A DNA stretch of 32,219 nucleotides from Saprospiraceae bacterium (GTDB lineage Bacteria; Bacteroidota; Bacteroidia; Chitinophagales; Saprospiraceae): the NCBI GenBank assembly GCA_029252685.1, contig JAQXAY010000102.1, forward strand, positions 1-32,219. Direction: 5' to 3'. A program made the position numbers and the translations under genes. Shown here one piece after another: positions 22,762-31,389 of this stretch. Below the pieces are notes generated by a model that searched no databases, had not been told where the DNA came from, and saw only the letters and a list, made by a program, of their open reading frames with translations. Each line of letters begins with the position of its first letter. The first letter of the stretch is position 1.

Positions 22762-23715
22762 ATGGATATTCGTAGGATTAATAATATTGATATTAATGAG
22801 GTAAAATGGAATCAAGTAATCAAAGAAGCTTATAATTCCACCCCCTATGGTTATGCCTGGTATTTGAATGCAGTCTGTGACAATTGGGATGCACTAATAA
22901 TCAATGATTATGAGGTTGTCCTTCCACTCCCATTCGTAACGAAATTTGGATTTAAACTTTATACTCAACCCATACTATCTCAACAATTAGGTCCATTCTC
23001 TAAAGAGGCCCTTAGCGAAAACACTATACGCCTACTTTTTAACAATTTACCCGTAAGCCCTTGGAGGTTAAATCTAAATTTATCAACAGAAATAACTATA
23101 CCTAAAACACACAGCTTCCTAAACCCAATAAAACGAATCAATCAAGTCATTGATCTTGATCAGAGCATGGAAGAAATCGAACTTAAATTCAACAGATCCG
23201 TTCGAAGAAATCTTAAAGCTGGACTGGAAAACCTTGGGCCTCTTGAAAGCCTAAACGACACTAAGGAGGTTACTGAATTCTACCAAAATATTTTAAAAGA
23301 CAAGGTCAATCTAGATAGAGAAGCATATAAAAGAACCCTCAATCTTTTTAAAGTTGCCGAGGAAAACAACATGGCGAAATTCTATCAGATAAGACACAAG
23401 AAATCAGGATTACCAGTCTGCAAGGGCGCTGTAATATTAGATGATAAAAGGGTGATTAACTTGTTTAGCACCTCTCTAAAAACCAAAGATGCTAAAGGTG
23501 CTGCAACCTTGTACATATACCTCTTACTCAAAAAATTTCAATCAGAAAAAAAGGTGTTTGATTTCGAAGGTTCAAATATTCCAGAAATCAACAAGTTCTT
23601 CAACAGTTTTGGAGCAGAAACGACCTACTATTATAGCATAGACAAAATGCACCCTCTCCTAAAACTGGTTTATAAAGCCAAAGTGTACCTTAGGACTAGA
23701 AAAATCAAAGGGTGA
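22762..23715 (+). CDS. GNAT/FemAB-like acyltransferase fold protein
   Basis: This 317-residue protein resembles the GNAT-related FemAB-like proteins. The conserved core begins IELKFNRSVRRNLKAGLE, a helix seen in FemAB and BioF2-like families. The second half has LPVCKGAVILDDKRVINLFS, then AAATLYIYLLLKKF-like text (GAATLYIYLLLKKF) and FDFEGSNIPEINKFFNSFGA, which forms the cofactor-binding half. Such proteins transfer aminoacyl or acyl groups to amines, but no substrate is evident. It is third in the operon. Its last 57 nt overlap the convergent barrel gene. Confidence 0.75.
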   Translation: MDIRRINNIDINEVKWNQVIKEAYNSTPYGYAWYLNAVCDNWDALIINDYEVVLPLPFVTKFGFKLYTQPILSQQLGPFSKEALSENTIRLLFNNLPVSPWRLNLNLSTEITIPKTHSFLNPIKRINQVIDLDQSMEEIELKFNRSVRRNLKAGLENLGPLESLNDTKEVTEFYQNILKDKVNLDREAYKRTLNLFKVAEENNMAKFYQIRHKKSGLPVCKGAVILDDKRVINLFSTSLKTKDAKGAATLYIYLLLKKFQSEKKVFDFEGSNIPEINKFFNSFGAETTYYYSIDKMHPLLKLVYKAKVYLRTRKIKG

Positions 23716-25428
23716 TTCTCCAAGTTTACCAACCGCTAGACTGATTCCAAATATACCGGTCTGAACTTCAAAACTCAGTCCTAAACCTACACCGACATAG
23801 TCGGTGAAAGTTTGATCAGTCCATAACCTTGCAATATCAGAAAAGGCAAAAAGGTAGGCATTCTGATCCAATAAATATCGCAGTTCTACAGCATCAACGA
23901 CATAAGCATCAGCAAACAGCAATCCCTCATTAAAACCTCTAAGATTACTATTCCCTCCTAGAATCCACTGCTCATTCCGTAATATCTTTCGTCCTGCATA
24001 TTGATACGCAGCACGAATTCCATTTTTGAAAACTACTCGTTTAAGGAGTGGCAAGTAAGTTGCAATATAAAGCTCTTGCATAAATAGTAAATTGGCACTC
24101 AACAATGCCTCATCATATAGACTTTCAAAATCAAAATCTGGATCTACAGGATCCAATAGGTCACTAATCACTGGATTAGGTAATATTCGTTTTTGGCTGA
24201 GGGTTGTCTTAGATCTCAATTCAACACCCTTGGTAGGATTAAGTATATAATCAAGCTTAGAGTAATCTATATTCAATCCATAATTACGCGCCCTTGTATC
24301 TAGTGTATTTGGTAGTTGGCGCTGAGCAATTAAACTTAACTCATCAAAGCTTAGTAGATTAGATTGCTCCCAGCCGTAAAAGAGTGAAATTCGATTTGTC
24401 CCTTTAAAATAGGATGCAATTCCCACTTCTCCCTTTACTATATTAAAACTACTATCTCGCCTGTTTTGATACATTTCAGATTCAAAGCCAAAAGGAAGAT
24501 TAAATATATAAGGGAAAGATAAACTCAGGTCTATAGTTTGAGTCTGGGCAAGTAAGCGTTCAAATTTAAAAGCTAAACGTTCTCCTCTTCCAAGAAGGTT
24601 TTGTGTTTTAACATCTGCCAGCCCGGTCAAAGTAAGCCTAGCCCCTGGTACTCCTCCCGCAGGTATAAGTCCTAGCAATAGATTCAAAGAACTACCCTTC
24701 TTTTGTTTTAAAAAAAGCGTGATCACTGCAGCTCCATCCTCAAAGCTTAACCTTGGATCTCGGGTCTGCTCTAAATAATTGAAATTCTTCAAGGTTCGAT
24801 TCAGCTCCTGAATGGCAGACATTTTGAAAATACTTCCTTCAGAAATCCCTATAAGACTAGCAAGTACGGCTGGAGAAATTCCTATATCAAATTCATTCTC
24901 GACGCGACCTATCAGAACTAGAGCCCCCTTTTCAAATCCTACTTTAGAATACAAGGTATCTCCCCTTATCCATAAATCATCAAACTGTATTGAAGCGAAA
25001 GGATATCCCTTATTCGCATATACCTCTATAATCTCTGCACGCCATGCTAAAAGTTCTGCTGTGCTTGCAAGGACTGGCAAGGGACTTATCTGAAAAGACT
25101 CAAACAATACACCTGTCAAAGAATCTACCTGAGGAGATGCCCAAGTAATTTTAGGGCCTTGAAACATATGAATATGAGCTATACTGTCCTTTACGATTAT
25201 TGAATCACAGGAAACGGCTAGATAAGATTCAAGCAAAAGTGTCTCCTCGATCATTTTTGCAAGAGAATCCGGAGCCGAACGAAGATAAATACTATCCGGA
25301 ACTTGCTCCAAAAAACTGGAGTCTACGCCATGTACCCTGTATTGAATCTGGGCATGCAAAAACACAGTACTGCTTATAAAACAGAAAAGAAGTAAGTATT
25401 TGCCTAATTTTGTTCCTATTCGATTCAT
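23659..25428 (-). CDS. BamA/TamA-family outer-membrane protein
   Basis: This 589-residue Omp85-superfamily protein has a signal peptide (KYLLLFCFISSTVFLHAQ). A periplasmic part of about 200 residues follows with POTRA-like units (EIIEVYANKGYPFASIQF is the typical helix-strand of a POTRA). The C-terminal 16-strand-type barrel contains GGNSNLRGFNEG, the (V/L)RGF motif of the L6 lid loop that defines the family, and ends in a Phe-terminated strand (KVHFGFINQF), the beta-signal. With few POTRAs it is closer to TamA than BamA. It is divergent from hemW and overlaps the convergent FemAB-like gene. TamB is not in the window. Confidence 0.88.
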   Translation of the reverse strand: MNRIGTKLGKYLLLFCFISSTVFLHAQIQYRVHGVDSSFLEQVPDSIYLRSAPDSLAKMIEETLLLESYLAVSCDSIIVKDSIAHIHMFQGPKITWASPQVDSLTGVLFESFQISPLPVLASTAELLAWRAEIIEVYANKGYPFASIQFDDLWIRGDTLYSKVGFEKGALVLIGRVENEFDIGISPAVLASLIGISEGSIFKMSAIQELNRTLKNFNYLEQTRDPRLSFEDGAAVITLFLKQKKGSSLNLLLGLIPAGGVPGARLTLTGLADVKTQNLLGRGERLAFKFERLLAQTQTIDLSLSFPYIFNLPFGFESEMYQNRRDSSFNIVKGEVGIASYFKGTNRISLFYGWEQSNLLSFDELSLIAQRQLPNTLDTRARNYGLNIDYSKLDYILNPTKGVELRSKTTLSQKRILPNPVISDLLDPVDPDFDFESLYDEALLSANLLFMQELYIATYLPLLKRVVFKNGIRAAYQYAGRKILRNEQWILGGNSNLRGFNEGLLFADAYVVDAVELRYLLDQNAYLFAFSDIARLWTDQTFTDYVGVGLGLSFEVQTGIFGISLAVGKLGESPFDFSSPKVHFGFINQF

Positions 25429-25484
25429 ATTGGAAATGCCATTCTTTATAAAGGTCTAAGTATTTCCTGATAATTACCATTGTT

Positions 25485-26612
25485 TTGGCAGGAATATATA
25501 TCCACATACCATTTTGTAAACAAGCATGTAACTACTGCAATTTTCATTTCTCAACAAATCTTAGCTATCGACAGGACATGACAGATAGTATTTGTGAGGA
25601 AATCGAAAGACAACAGCATTACCTAAAAGGTGCTCCTATAGAAACCATCTATATGGGTGGAGGAACACCGTCTGTTCTCTCCCCAAACGAATTGAATCAA
25701 ATATTCCTTCAACTCGATCAAACTTTTAACATTGCTAGTGCCCAGGAAATTACTATCGAAGCTAATCCTGACGACTTAAATGAAGATTTCCTCGAATACC
25801 TAAAATCCGACAGCCCCATTAACAGGCTGAGCATAGGCGTTCAATCCTTTCATGAAGAAGAATTGAAATTCATGAATCGAGCCCATAACGCAAAGGAAGC
25901 ATTTAGCAGTATCGAAAAAGCTCGAAAATACGATTTTCAAGAATTTAGTGTAGACCTTATCTATGGCAGTCCCCTGAGTTCACTAGAAAGCTGGGAAGCA
26001 AACTTGAATACCTTGCTTGAGCTTAATATCCCTCATATATCCTGCTACTGTCTTACCGTAGAGGAGAAAACAGCATTAGCGCATCAAATTAAAAAAGGGC
26101 TCACCCAAGCCCCCTTAGAAAAAGATGCTTCTGATCAATTTCTCTTTATGCAAGCTTTCTTTGAAAAGCATCAATACATTCAATATGAAATCTCAAATAT
26201 TGCATTAGAAGGGCACTTTGCAAAACACAATTCCAATTATTGGAAAGGCATTCCTTACCTAGGTATTGGACCAGGTGCACATTCTTTCAATGGAGAAGAT
26301 CGCCAATGGAACATCAGCAATAATGCACTTTACATGAAAAATATTGAAAACAAAATTCAGCATTTTGAAATTGAAAAGCTTGAAGAAAAGGATCGTTATA
26401 ATGAATATGTGATGACGGGTCTAAGAACCATCTGGGGCATCGAAGAAAAAAACTTAAAACAATTTGATGAAAAAATATTCACCCACTTCGACAAACTTAT
26501 AGAACCGCATTTAAAGAACGGAAACATCATTAATACCAATGGTTTCTACGCTCTTAAACCTGAGGCAAAGCTACGCGCAGATGCCATCGCATCAGATTTA
26601 TTTATAATTTAA
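25485..26612 (+). CDS. hemW: HemW, radical SAM heme chaperone
   Basis: The protein is 375 residues long and begins with the radical SAM cluster motif C-x3-C-x2-C (Cys11, Cys15, Cys18) in IPFCKQACNYCNF. The fourth position is Phe rather than Cys, which is the HemW pattern rather than coproporphyrinogen oxidase HemN. YMGGGTPSVL, TIEANPDDL, LSIGVQSFHEEEL and the later GIGPGAHSF segment follow in order. HemW binds heme and delivers it to target proteins. The start is TTG at 25485; no ATG is possible before the cluster. It is divergent from the barrel gene with a 56-bp gap. Confidence 0.94.
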   Translation: MAGIYIHIPFCKQACNYCNFHFSTNLSYRQDMTDSICEEIERQQHYLKGAPIETIYMGGGTPSVLSPNELNQIFLQLDQTFNIASAQEITIEANPDDLNEDFLEYLKSDSPINRLSIGVQSFHEEELKFMNRAHNAKEAFSSIEKARKYDFQEFSVDLIYGSPLSSLESWEANLNTLLELNIPHISCYCLTVEEKTALAHQIKKGLTQAPLEKDASDQFLFMQAFFEKHQYIQYEISNIALEGHFAKHNSNYWKGIPYLGIGPGAHSFNGEDRQWNISNNALYMKNIENKIQHFEIEKLEEKDRYNEYVMTGLRTIWGIEEKNLKQFDEKIFTHFDKLIEPHLKNGNIINTNGFYALKPEAKLRADAIASDLFII

Positions 26613-26642
26613 TTGTTTTAAAAGTTGACAAACTTAAAACAA
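26613..26642. promoter_or_regulatory. palindromic operator-like element over the AntA-like promoter
   Basis: TTGTTTTAA ... TTAAAACAA arms carry TGTTTTA (26614-26620) and TAAAACA (26635-26641) with 14 bp between. This is the N14 spacing seen at 4886-4919 but with the half-sites in reversed order. The -33 TTG of the promoter lies inside. It starts at the base after the hemW stop codon. Confidence 0.55.
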
Positions 26643-26655
26643 TTTGTTAAATTTG
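26625..26655 (+). promoter_or_regulatory. promoter of the AntA-like gene
   Basis: TTG (26625-26627), 20 bp, TAAATTTG (26648-26655): a perfect match in both boxes and spacing. The start codon follows 21 bp later. Confidence 0.8.
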
Positions 26656-26676
26656 TATATCACCAATTAGAAAACA

Positions 26677-27483
26677 ATGGATATTCAAATTTTAATCAGC
26701 AAAAAAGGAACTCCTGTAGTTATTGCCTCCCAATTACACAGGGCACTCGGTCTGAAAGATGAGCAATTCCCAAACCATTGTAAAAAATGGTTGAGTGATT
26801 TCTATCAATTTGAAGATGATATCCGAAAACCTTCAAAAATGAAGGATTATGCAGAACGTAAAATTAAGGGATCAATAATATGTGATTATTACCTTGGTGT
26901 AGAGCTAGCCAAATTGATAAGTTTACACGTGCCTTCAAAGCATAAAAAGAAGGTAGCCTTCTTCTTAAATGCCTTCCAAAGAAAACATCAAATCAAAAAC
27001 GAACTGAATACAGAACAGGTGAAGCTAGCCTATGAACTTGCAATATCTATGTGTTCTATGAATGCCCAAATTCAAGCTAAAGAAAAACATAAAATTTATT
27101 TCTTAGAGCATAGAGCTGGCACAGAGAAAGAGTGGCATACCTCTAGAAATGAGTTAATTGGATTCAACAAATTTGATTTACAAGACAGGCTTATGAAGAC
27201 AGGTCTAATGCCTGGTCAAAAATCCTCTAGTGAACTTCTATTAATGATTGATAAATTTGAATTGATACGTATTGGAGTAATCGACTTACTGAAATCTATG
27301 AACAAAACTGATCTCTTTGCACAAAAGATGGGAAATCTAGCCCTATTCTTTGCAAAGAAACAAGGTCTAGAAATTAATAATGACCTTGAGGCTTATGTAC
27401 TTCAATTCAAACCTATCTCGAAAACAGTCAATCCAGAAATTCTTGCAATGGACTATTTTGACAATCAAGCATATTCTGCTTGA
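26677..27483 (+). CDS. orphan AntA/AntB-type antirepressor-like protein
   Basis: The first about 105 of 268 residues resemble the phage antirepressor AntA/AntB domain. They contain VIASQLHRALGLKDEQF, a Trp-containing segment with Asp-Ile, then CDYYLGVELAKLISLHV and KKVAFFLNAFQRKHQ, the DY-x-L...A...K...F pattern of that domain. The C-terminal half is unrecognised and helical, and ends around DYFDNQAYSA. In phages such proteins antagonise repressors, but no phage genes surround it. It may be a domesticated regulator or a phage remnant. It has a strong promoter overlapped by an operator-like palindrome, suggesting tight control, perhaps by its own product. Confidence 0.55.
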   Translation: MDIQILISKKGTPVVIASQLHRALGLKDEQFPNHCKKWLSDFYQFEDDIRKPSKMKDYAERKIKGSIICDYYLGVELAKLISLHVPSKHKKKVAFFLNAFQRKHQIKNELNTEQVKLAYELAISMCSMNAQIQAKEKHKIYFLEHRAGTEKEWHTSRNELIGFNKFDLQDRLMKTGLMPGQKSSSELLLMIDKFELIRIGVIDLLKSMNKTDLFAQKMGNLALFFAKKQGLEINNDLEAYVLQFKPISKTVNPEILAMDYFDNQAYSA

Positions 27484-27555
27484 CTGGGAGATGAATTTAC
27501 TATGTGTATTGAACAAGTTAACACCCAAATTAAAAAACGAAGAGCTCGCTTATAC

Positions 27556-27571
27556 AACTGATTAATCAGTT
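27556..27571. repeat. 16-bp perfect palindrome after the AntA-like gene
   Basis: AACTGATTAATCAGTT is its own reverse complement. A T-rich stretch follows it on plus, so it could be a weak terminator (6-bp stem, TTAA loop) or a dimer-binding site. Confidence 0.45.
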
Positions 27572-27627
27572 TTCCGGGTAAGCAGCATTTTCTTTTCTGC
27601 GTAGCTTTAGATTAAAATTTAGTGAAA

Positions 27628-27655
27628 AGGGCATCTACATTACTGTAAATGCCCT
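27628..27655. terminator. bidirectional hairpin between the AntA-like gene and htpG
   Basis: A 7-bp stem AGGGCAT / ATGCCCT, one mismatch, then a 4-bp stem TACA / TGTA with a TTAC loop. On the minus strand a short T-tract follows, so it probably ends htpG and perhaps the AntA-like transcript as well. Confidence 0.7.
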
Positions 27656-27688
27656 ACACCTTTATCTATTTTAACAATCTAACTTAGA

Positions 27689-29557
27689 TTAGATTCTCTC
27701 CATACTTGCTTTAACAAAATTCGCCAAATCCTTACCACTAAGCATCTGTTGAGACAATTTTGCTAAGTTAATAAGGTACTCTGCCAAATGTTTTGCATCA
27801 TCTTCAGAAGAAGCCTTTAAAACCTTATCTGTTATCAATGGATGATTGGTATTAATAACTACATTATAGAAGTCGCCCATTGCACCCATATCCATTCCTT
27901 GCATCATCTGCATCTCCTTCATACGTCTCATAAATTCTGGTTTAGTAACCACAACTGGAGCTTCACTTGGGGACATAGCTTTTGTAACAAGAGTAGCACC
28001 TTGCATTTCCTTAGTCAACAATTCAAAAGTGATCTTTACTTTTTCAACATCCTCATCAGAAAGTACAGATTCCTGATTCTCATCTTTTTGAATAAGTTGA
28101 TCTAAAGTATCCGCATCAATTCTTGAGAAAGAAATATTTTCGAACTTGGATTCTACCTGCTGTAGAAAATGGTTGTCAATCATCTGATCAAATATCAGTA
28201 CATCATAGGACTTCTCCTTAGCAGCTTCAATCAAGGTTGCATTAGCACCAGCATCATTAGTATACAACAATATTGTTTTGTTGTTCTTATCTGTTTGAAC
28301 TGGCTTCACTTGATCGATATACTCTTGTATTGTAGCATATTTACCATCCGTGTTCTTAAGAAGTGCAAACTTCACTGCTTTCTCATAGAACTTCTCCTCG
28401 GTAATCATTCCATACTTTACAAACACGCCAAGATCAGGCCACTTAGCCACAAAAGATTCTCTTTCCTTCTTGTATAACTCAGCTAATTTATCTGCAACCT
28501 TTTTAGTGATGTAACCCGTAATTTTTCGAACATTACTATCACTCTGCAGGTATGAACGAGATACATTCAATGGAATGTCTGGAGAATCAATAACTCCATG
28601 TAAAAGCGTTAAAAATTCTGGAACTATCTCTTTCACCTCATCTGTAACAAATACTTGATTACAGTATAATTGAATCTTATTCTTTTGAGTCTCGATTTGC
28701 TGACTAACCTTAGGGAAATAGAGTATTCCTGTAAGGTTAAATGGAAAATCTATGTTCAGATGAATCCAAAACATAGGTGGTTGACTATAAGGATATAGTT
28801 CGTTGTAGAAAGATTTATAATCCTCATCTGTAAGTTCTGCAGGAGATCTTTTCCAAGCAGGATTCGGATTATTAATGATATTATCTACTGTTATTTCCTT
28901 TGTTTTCTTCTCTTCTTCTGTAGATGCTGGATCTTCAACCTGCTCAGTTTTTGTACCAAACTTTATCTCAACAGGAAGGAATTTGCAATACTTATCCAAA
29001 AGGGTTTGAATCCTTGATTCTTCCAAGAATTCAATACTATCTTCAGAAACATTAAGCACTATCTCTGTACCACGATCAGATTTATCAATCTCTTCCAAAG
29101 TATAAGTAGGATTCCCATCACATGTCCACTTAACAGCGGCACCTTCTTTCCATGATTTGGTATGAACTTCAACGATATCTGAAACCATAAATGCAGAATA
29201 GAATCCTAGACCAAAATGACCTATGATACCTGCATCATCCTTATACTTCTCAAGAAATTCACTCGCAGATGAAAAAGCAACCTGATTAAGGTAAGTTTTA
29301 ACCTCTTCCTCTGTCATACCAATACCGGCATCCTTAATAATCAGCTTCTTTGCTTCCTTGTCTAGAATAATCTCAATCTGTAGATTACCCAAATCTCCTT
29401 TAATCTCCCCCTTAGAACTTAATGTCTTTAGCTTAGTTGTTGCATCAACTGCATTTGCTATCAACTCTCTTAAAAATATCTCCTGGTCGGAGTAAAGGAA
29501 TTTTTTGATTATCGGAAATATATTTTCCGATTGTACCGAAATATTGCCCGTTTGCAT
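27689..29557 (-). CDS. htpG: molecular chaperone HtpG (Hsp90)
   Basis: This is a 622-residue bacterial Hsp90. The N-terminal GHKL ATPase domain has ELIANAVDATTK (Glu and Asn for ATP and Mg binding), DAGIGMTEEEV and the GHFGLGFYSAFMV lid region. The middle domain carries the catalytic arginine region LNVSRSYLQSDSNVRK, with FVTDEVKEIVPEFL before it. A dimerisation domain closes the protein. The conserved MEEVD tail of eukaryotic forms is absent, as in all bacterial HtpG. It stands alone on the minus strand with a possible stress-promoter element upstream. Confidence 0.98.
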   Translation of the reverse strand: MQTGNISVQSENIFPIIKKFLYSDQEIFLRELIANAVDATTKLKTLSSKGEIKGDLGNLQIEIILDKEAKKLIIKDAGIGMTEEEVKTYLNQVAFSSASEFLEKYKDDAGIIGHFGLGFYSAFMVSDIVEVHTKSWKEGAAVKWTCDGNPTYTLEEIDKSDRGTEIVLNVSEDSIEFLEESRIQTLLDKYCKFLPVEIKFGTKTEQVEDPASTEEEKKTKEITVDNIINNPNPAWKRSPAELTDEDYKSFYNELYPYSQPPMFWIHLNIDFPFNLTGILYFPKVSQQIETQKNKIQLYCNQVFVTDEVKEIVPEFLTLLHGVIDSPDIPLNVSRSYLQSDSNVRKITGYITKKVADKLAELYKKERESFVAKWPDLGVFVKYGMITEEKFYEKAVKFALLKNTDGKYATIQEYIDQVKPVQTDKNNKTILLYTNDAGANATLIEAAKEKSYDVLIFDQMIDNHFLQQVESKFENISFSRIDADTLDQLIQKDENQESVLSDEDVEKVKITFELLTKEMQGATLVTKAMSPSEAPVVVTKPEFMRRMKEMQMMQGMDMGAMGDFYNVVINTNHPLITDKVLKASSEDDAKHLAEYLINLAKLSQQMLSGKDLANFVKASMERI

Positions 29558-29617
29558 GCGTATAGAATTTTATTGTTTGGTTTATGAAAACCAATAAATA
29601 TGCCACAAATGAATAAC

Positions 29618-29630
29618 TGCCAATTTGTCA
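29618..29630 (-). promoter_or_regulatory. TGACA-N3-TGGCA element upstream of htpG
   Basis: On the minus strand the sequence reads TGACA, AAT, TGGCA, about 61 bp before the start codon. It is a TGnCA repeat with 8-bp period and may be a stress-related control site; no normal TAnnTTTG box is found nearby. Confidence 0.35.
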
Positions 29631-29743
29631 ATAATCTGCAGCAAAGAATATGAAGTAAAAAATATCATTTAGATCGAGGGCTTGGCTCAAAAAAATATTT
29701 ATATTACTTAAAGCCAATCTATTACAAAAAACAAGACCTAAGA

Positions 29744-30409
29744 ATGACCCTCATACAGTATATCTTAGCTATCCTCCCTGGACTAATAATATGTTTTTAT
29801 ATTATTCGATCAGATAAATTTGAGAAGGAACCAATGGGTGCCTTATTACTGTCATTCATTTTAGGTACTTTATTGATTATTCCAGTTATAGGCTTAGGTG
29901 GTTTGTTAGAAATAAATTCACCAAAAATATTAGCAACTCTATTTAATTGCTTTATTTCTGTCGCTCTTGTGGAAGAAGGGCTTAAACTAGGCATTATACT
30001 ACTGCTATTTTACAAGCAACCTTTCTTCAATGAACCTTTTGATGGAATCATTTATGCTGTAATGATCGGAATGGGATTTGCAACAGCGGAGAATCTTATC
30101 TTTGCGGGGAATCACCCATCGGCCTTTTATATTCAGAGAGCCTTCACTACAGAAATAGCACATGGTGCCTTCAGCATCATTTTGGGTTACTTTATAGGCC
30201 AGTCTAAATTTTCTAAAACTACAAAGGCAAGAAAAAAATCACTAGTGCTTGGACTGCTTTTTTGCACTTTGCTCCATGGCATGTACGATTTATTCCTGAT
30301 TTTATCGTCTTTGAGATTCACCCTATATTTTGCTCTTGTAATCCTATTGGGGAGTATAGTTCTAGCCTACCAATTTATATTGATACAAGTGGAGAAACCA
30401 CCCCGTTAA
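29744..30409 (+). CDS. PrsW-family intramembrane metalloprotease
   Basis: This polytopic membrane protein of 221 residues has the motifs of the PrsW/CPBP-like group. The Glu-Glu pair is at 77-78 in VALVEEGLKLGII, Glu116-Asn117 is in GFATAENLIFA, His140 is in EIAHGAFSIILGYFIG, and His178 is in LLHGMYDLFL. PrsW in Bacillus cleaves an anti-sigma factor to start regulated intramembrane proteolysis. No anti-sigma factor gene is nearby, so the substrate here is unknown. Its stop lies 2 bp from the convergent MazG-like gene. Confidence 0.92.
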   Translation: MTLIQYILAILPGLIICFYIIRSDKFEKEPMGALLLSFILGTLLIIPVIGLGGLLEINSPKILATLFNCFISVALVEEGLKLGIILLLFYKQPFFNEPFDGIIYAVMIGMGFATAENLIFAGNHPSAFYIQRAFTTEIAHGAFSIILGYFIGQSKFSKTTKARKKSLVLGLLFCTLLHGMYDLFLILSSLRFTLYFALVILLGSIVLAYQFILIQVEKPPR

Positions 30410-30411
30410 AC

Positions 30412-30747
30412 TTATAATTTTTCGTTATTCCTATGCCTATCCTTATCGCGTTTAGTCTTTTTCTCAATACTCTTTCTAAATGCTGTTTCTAGGTCTACAC
30501 CACATTGGTTCGCTAAACAAATCAATACAAACAAAACATCTGCCATTTCACCTTCTAAAGATTCCATAGCTGAATCTTCATCTGATTTTCGCTTAAATGA
30601 TTGTTCGCCATATATCCTTGCCATAAGGCTTGCCAACTCACCCACTTCCTCGGTCAGAATGGCTGTATTCGTTAATTCATTAAAATAACGAACGCCCACG
30701 GTCTTTATCCATTCATCTACAGTTTGCTGCGCTTCTTGTATCTTCAT
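30412..30747 (-). CDS. MazG-like nucleotide pyrophosphohydrolase
   Basis: The 111-residue all-helical protein has the MazG metal-binding pattern: the EEVGELASLMAR helix carries the E-x-x-E pair, and the later EGEMADVLFVLICLANQCG helix has E-x-x-D. Such enzymes hydrolyse non-canonical nucleoside triphosphates to monophosphates, and single-domain forms also act in dCTP or house-cleaning roles. The start codon overlaps the dtd stop by 1 nt (TAATG), so the two are translationally coupled. Both act in quality control, of nucleotides and of aminoacyl-tRNAs. Confidence 0.9.
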   Translation of the reverse strand: MKIQEAQQTVDEWIKTVGVRYFNELTNTAILTEEVGELASLMARIYGEQSFKRKSDEDSAMESLEGEMADVLFVLICLANQCGVDLETAFRKSIEKKTKRDKDRHRNNEKL

Positions 30748-31199
30748 TACTCTTTATTTTTCGTATCTATCCATATAGTTACTGGACCATCATTTAACAA
30801 ACTCACTTTCATATCCGCACCAAATATACCAGCCTCAACCTTTAGACTACTTGATTTTTTAAGTTCTTGAATAAATAATTCATACATCTTTTCAGCAAAT
30901 TCCGGTCTTCCAGCTTTTATAAACGAAGGCCTATTACCTTTTTTTGTTCCTGCATGTAGAGTGAATTGACTAACAACTAAGATTTCTCCATTTATATCAT
31001 TTGCTGATAAATTCATCTTCCCTTCTGAGTCAGAGAAGATCCTCATTTTAAGAATCTTTTGTGCAAGCCATGTTATATCCTCCATTCCATCAGCATCCTC
31101 TACACCAAGAAATACTAAAAGTCCAGTATCTATTGCACCTATAGTGCTATCATCTACCACTACCTTAGCAAAACTTACTCGTTGAATTATTGCTCTCAT
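30747..31199 (-). CDS. dtd: D-aminoacyl-tRNA deacylase
   Basis: Dtd removes D-amino acids wrongly attached to tRNA. The protein is 150 residues, the normal length. The two family motifs are present: SQFTL at 77-81 followed by HAGTKKGNRPSF, and the Gly-cisPro motif GPVT at 138-141, which gives chirality proofreading. The N-terminal MRAIIQRVSFAKVVVDD strand is also standard. It leads a two-gene unit with the MazG-like gene. Confidence 0.97.
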   Translation of the reverse strand: MRAIIQRVSFAKVVVDDSTIGAIDTGLLVFLGVEDADGMEDITWLAQKILKMRIFSDSEGKMNLSANDINGEILVVSQFTLHAGTKKGNRPSFIKAGRPEFAEKMYELFIQELKKSSSLKVEAGIFGADMKVSLLNDGPVTIWIDTKNKE

Positions 31200-31297
31200 C
31201 TTAGTTTTGAATTATCGTAATTTGATGTCATAATTTAGAAACAAAATCTTTAAAAATCATCTGTAAGTCCTTTTGATTTGTTTCTACCCAATAATTT

Positions 31298-31328
31298 TTG
31301 GAAAATCTTTAAGGTTGCTTTACTTTTG
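31298..31328 (+). promoter_or_regulatory. promoter of the 41-residue membrane protein gene
   Basis: TTG (31298-31300), 20 bp, TACTTTTG (31321-31328): both boxes and the spacing are ideal. The gene starts 61 bp after the -7 box, giving a 5' leader of about 50 nt. Confidence 0.75.
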
Positions 31329-31389
31329 CATAAAATAAGGACCTTTACGATTAGGTCTACAATTACTTTAAATCAAAACAATAGAAGCC

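Noticed and set aside
27491-27565. 24-codon frame after the AntA-like gene.
   Set aside because: Too short, no promoter, no conserved pattern.
3665-31353. The 13-mer ACCTTTACGATTA occurs upstream of tatA (3665) and upstream of the 41-residue gene (31341).
   Set aside because: A 12-base version also lies inside the barrel gene near 25193, and many 13-base matches are expected by chance at this size and base composition.
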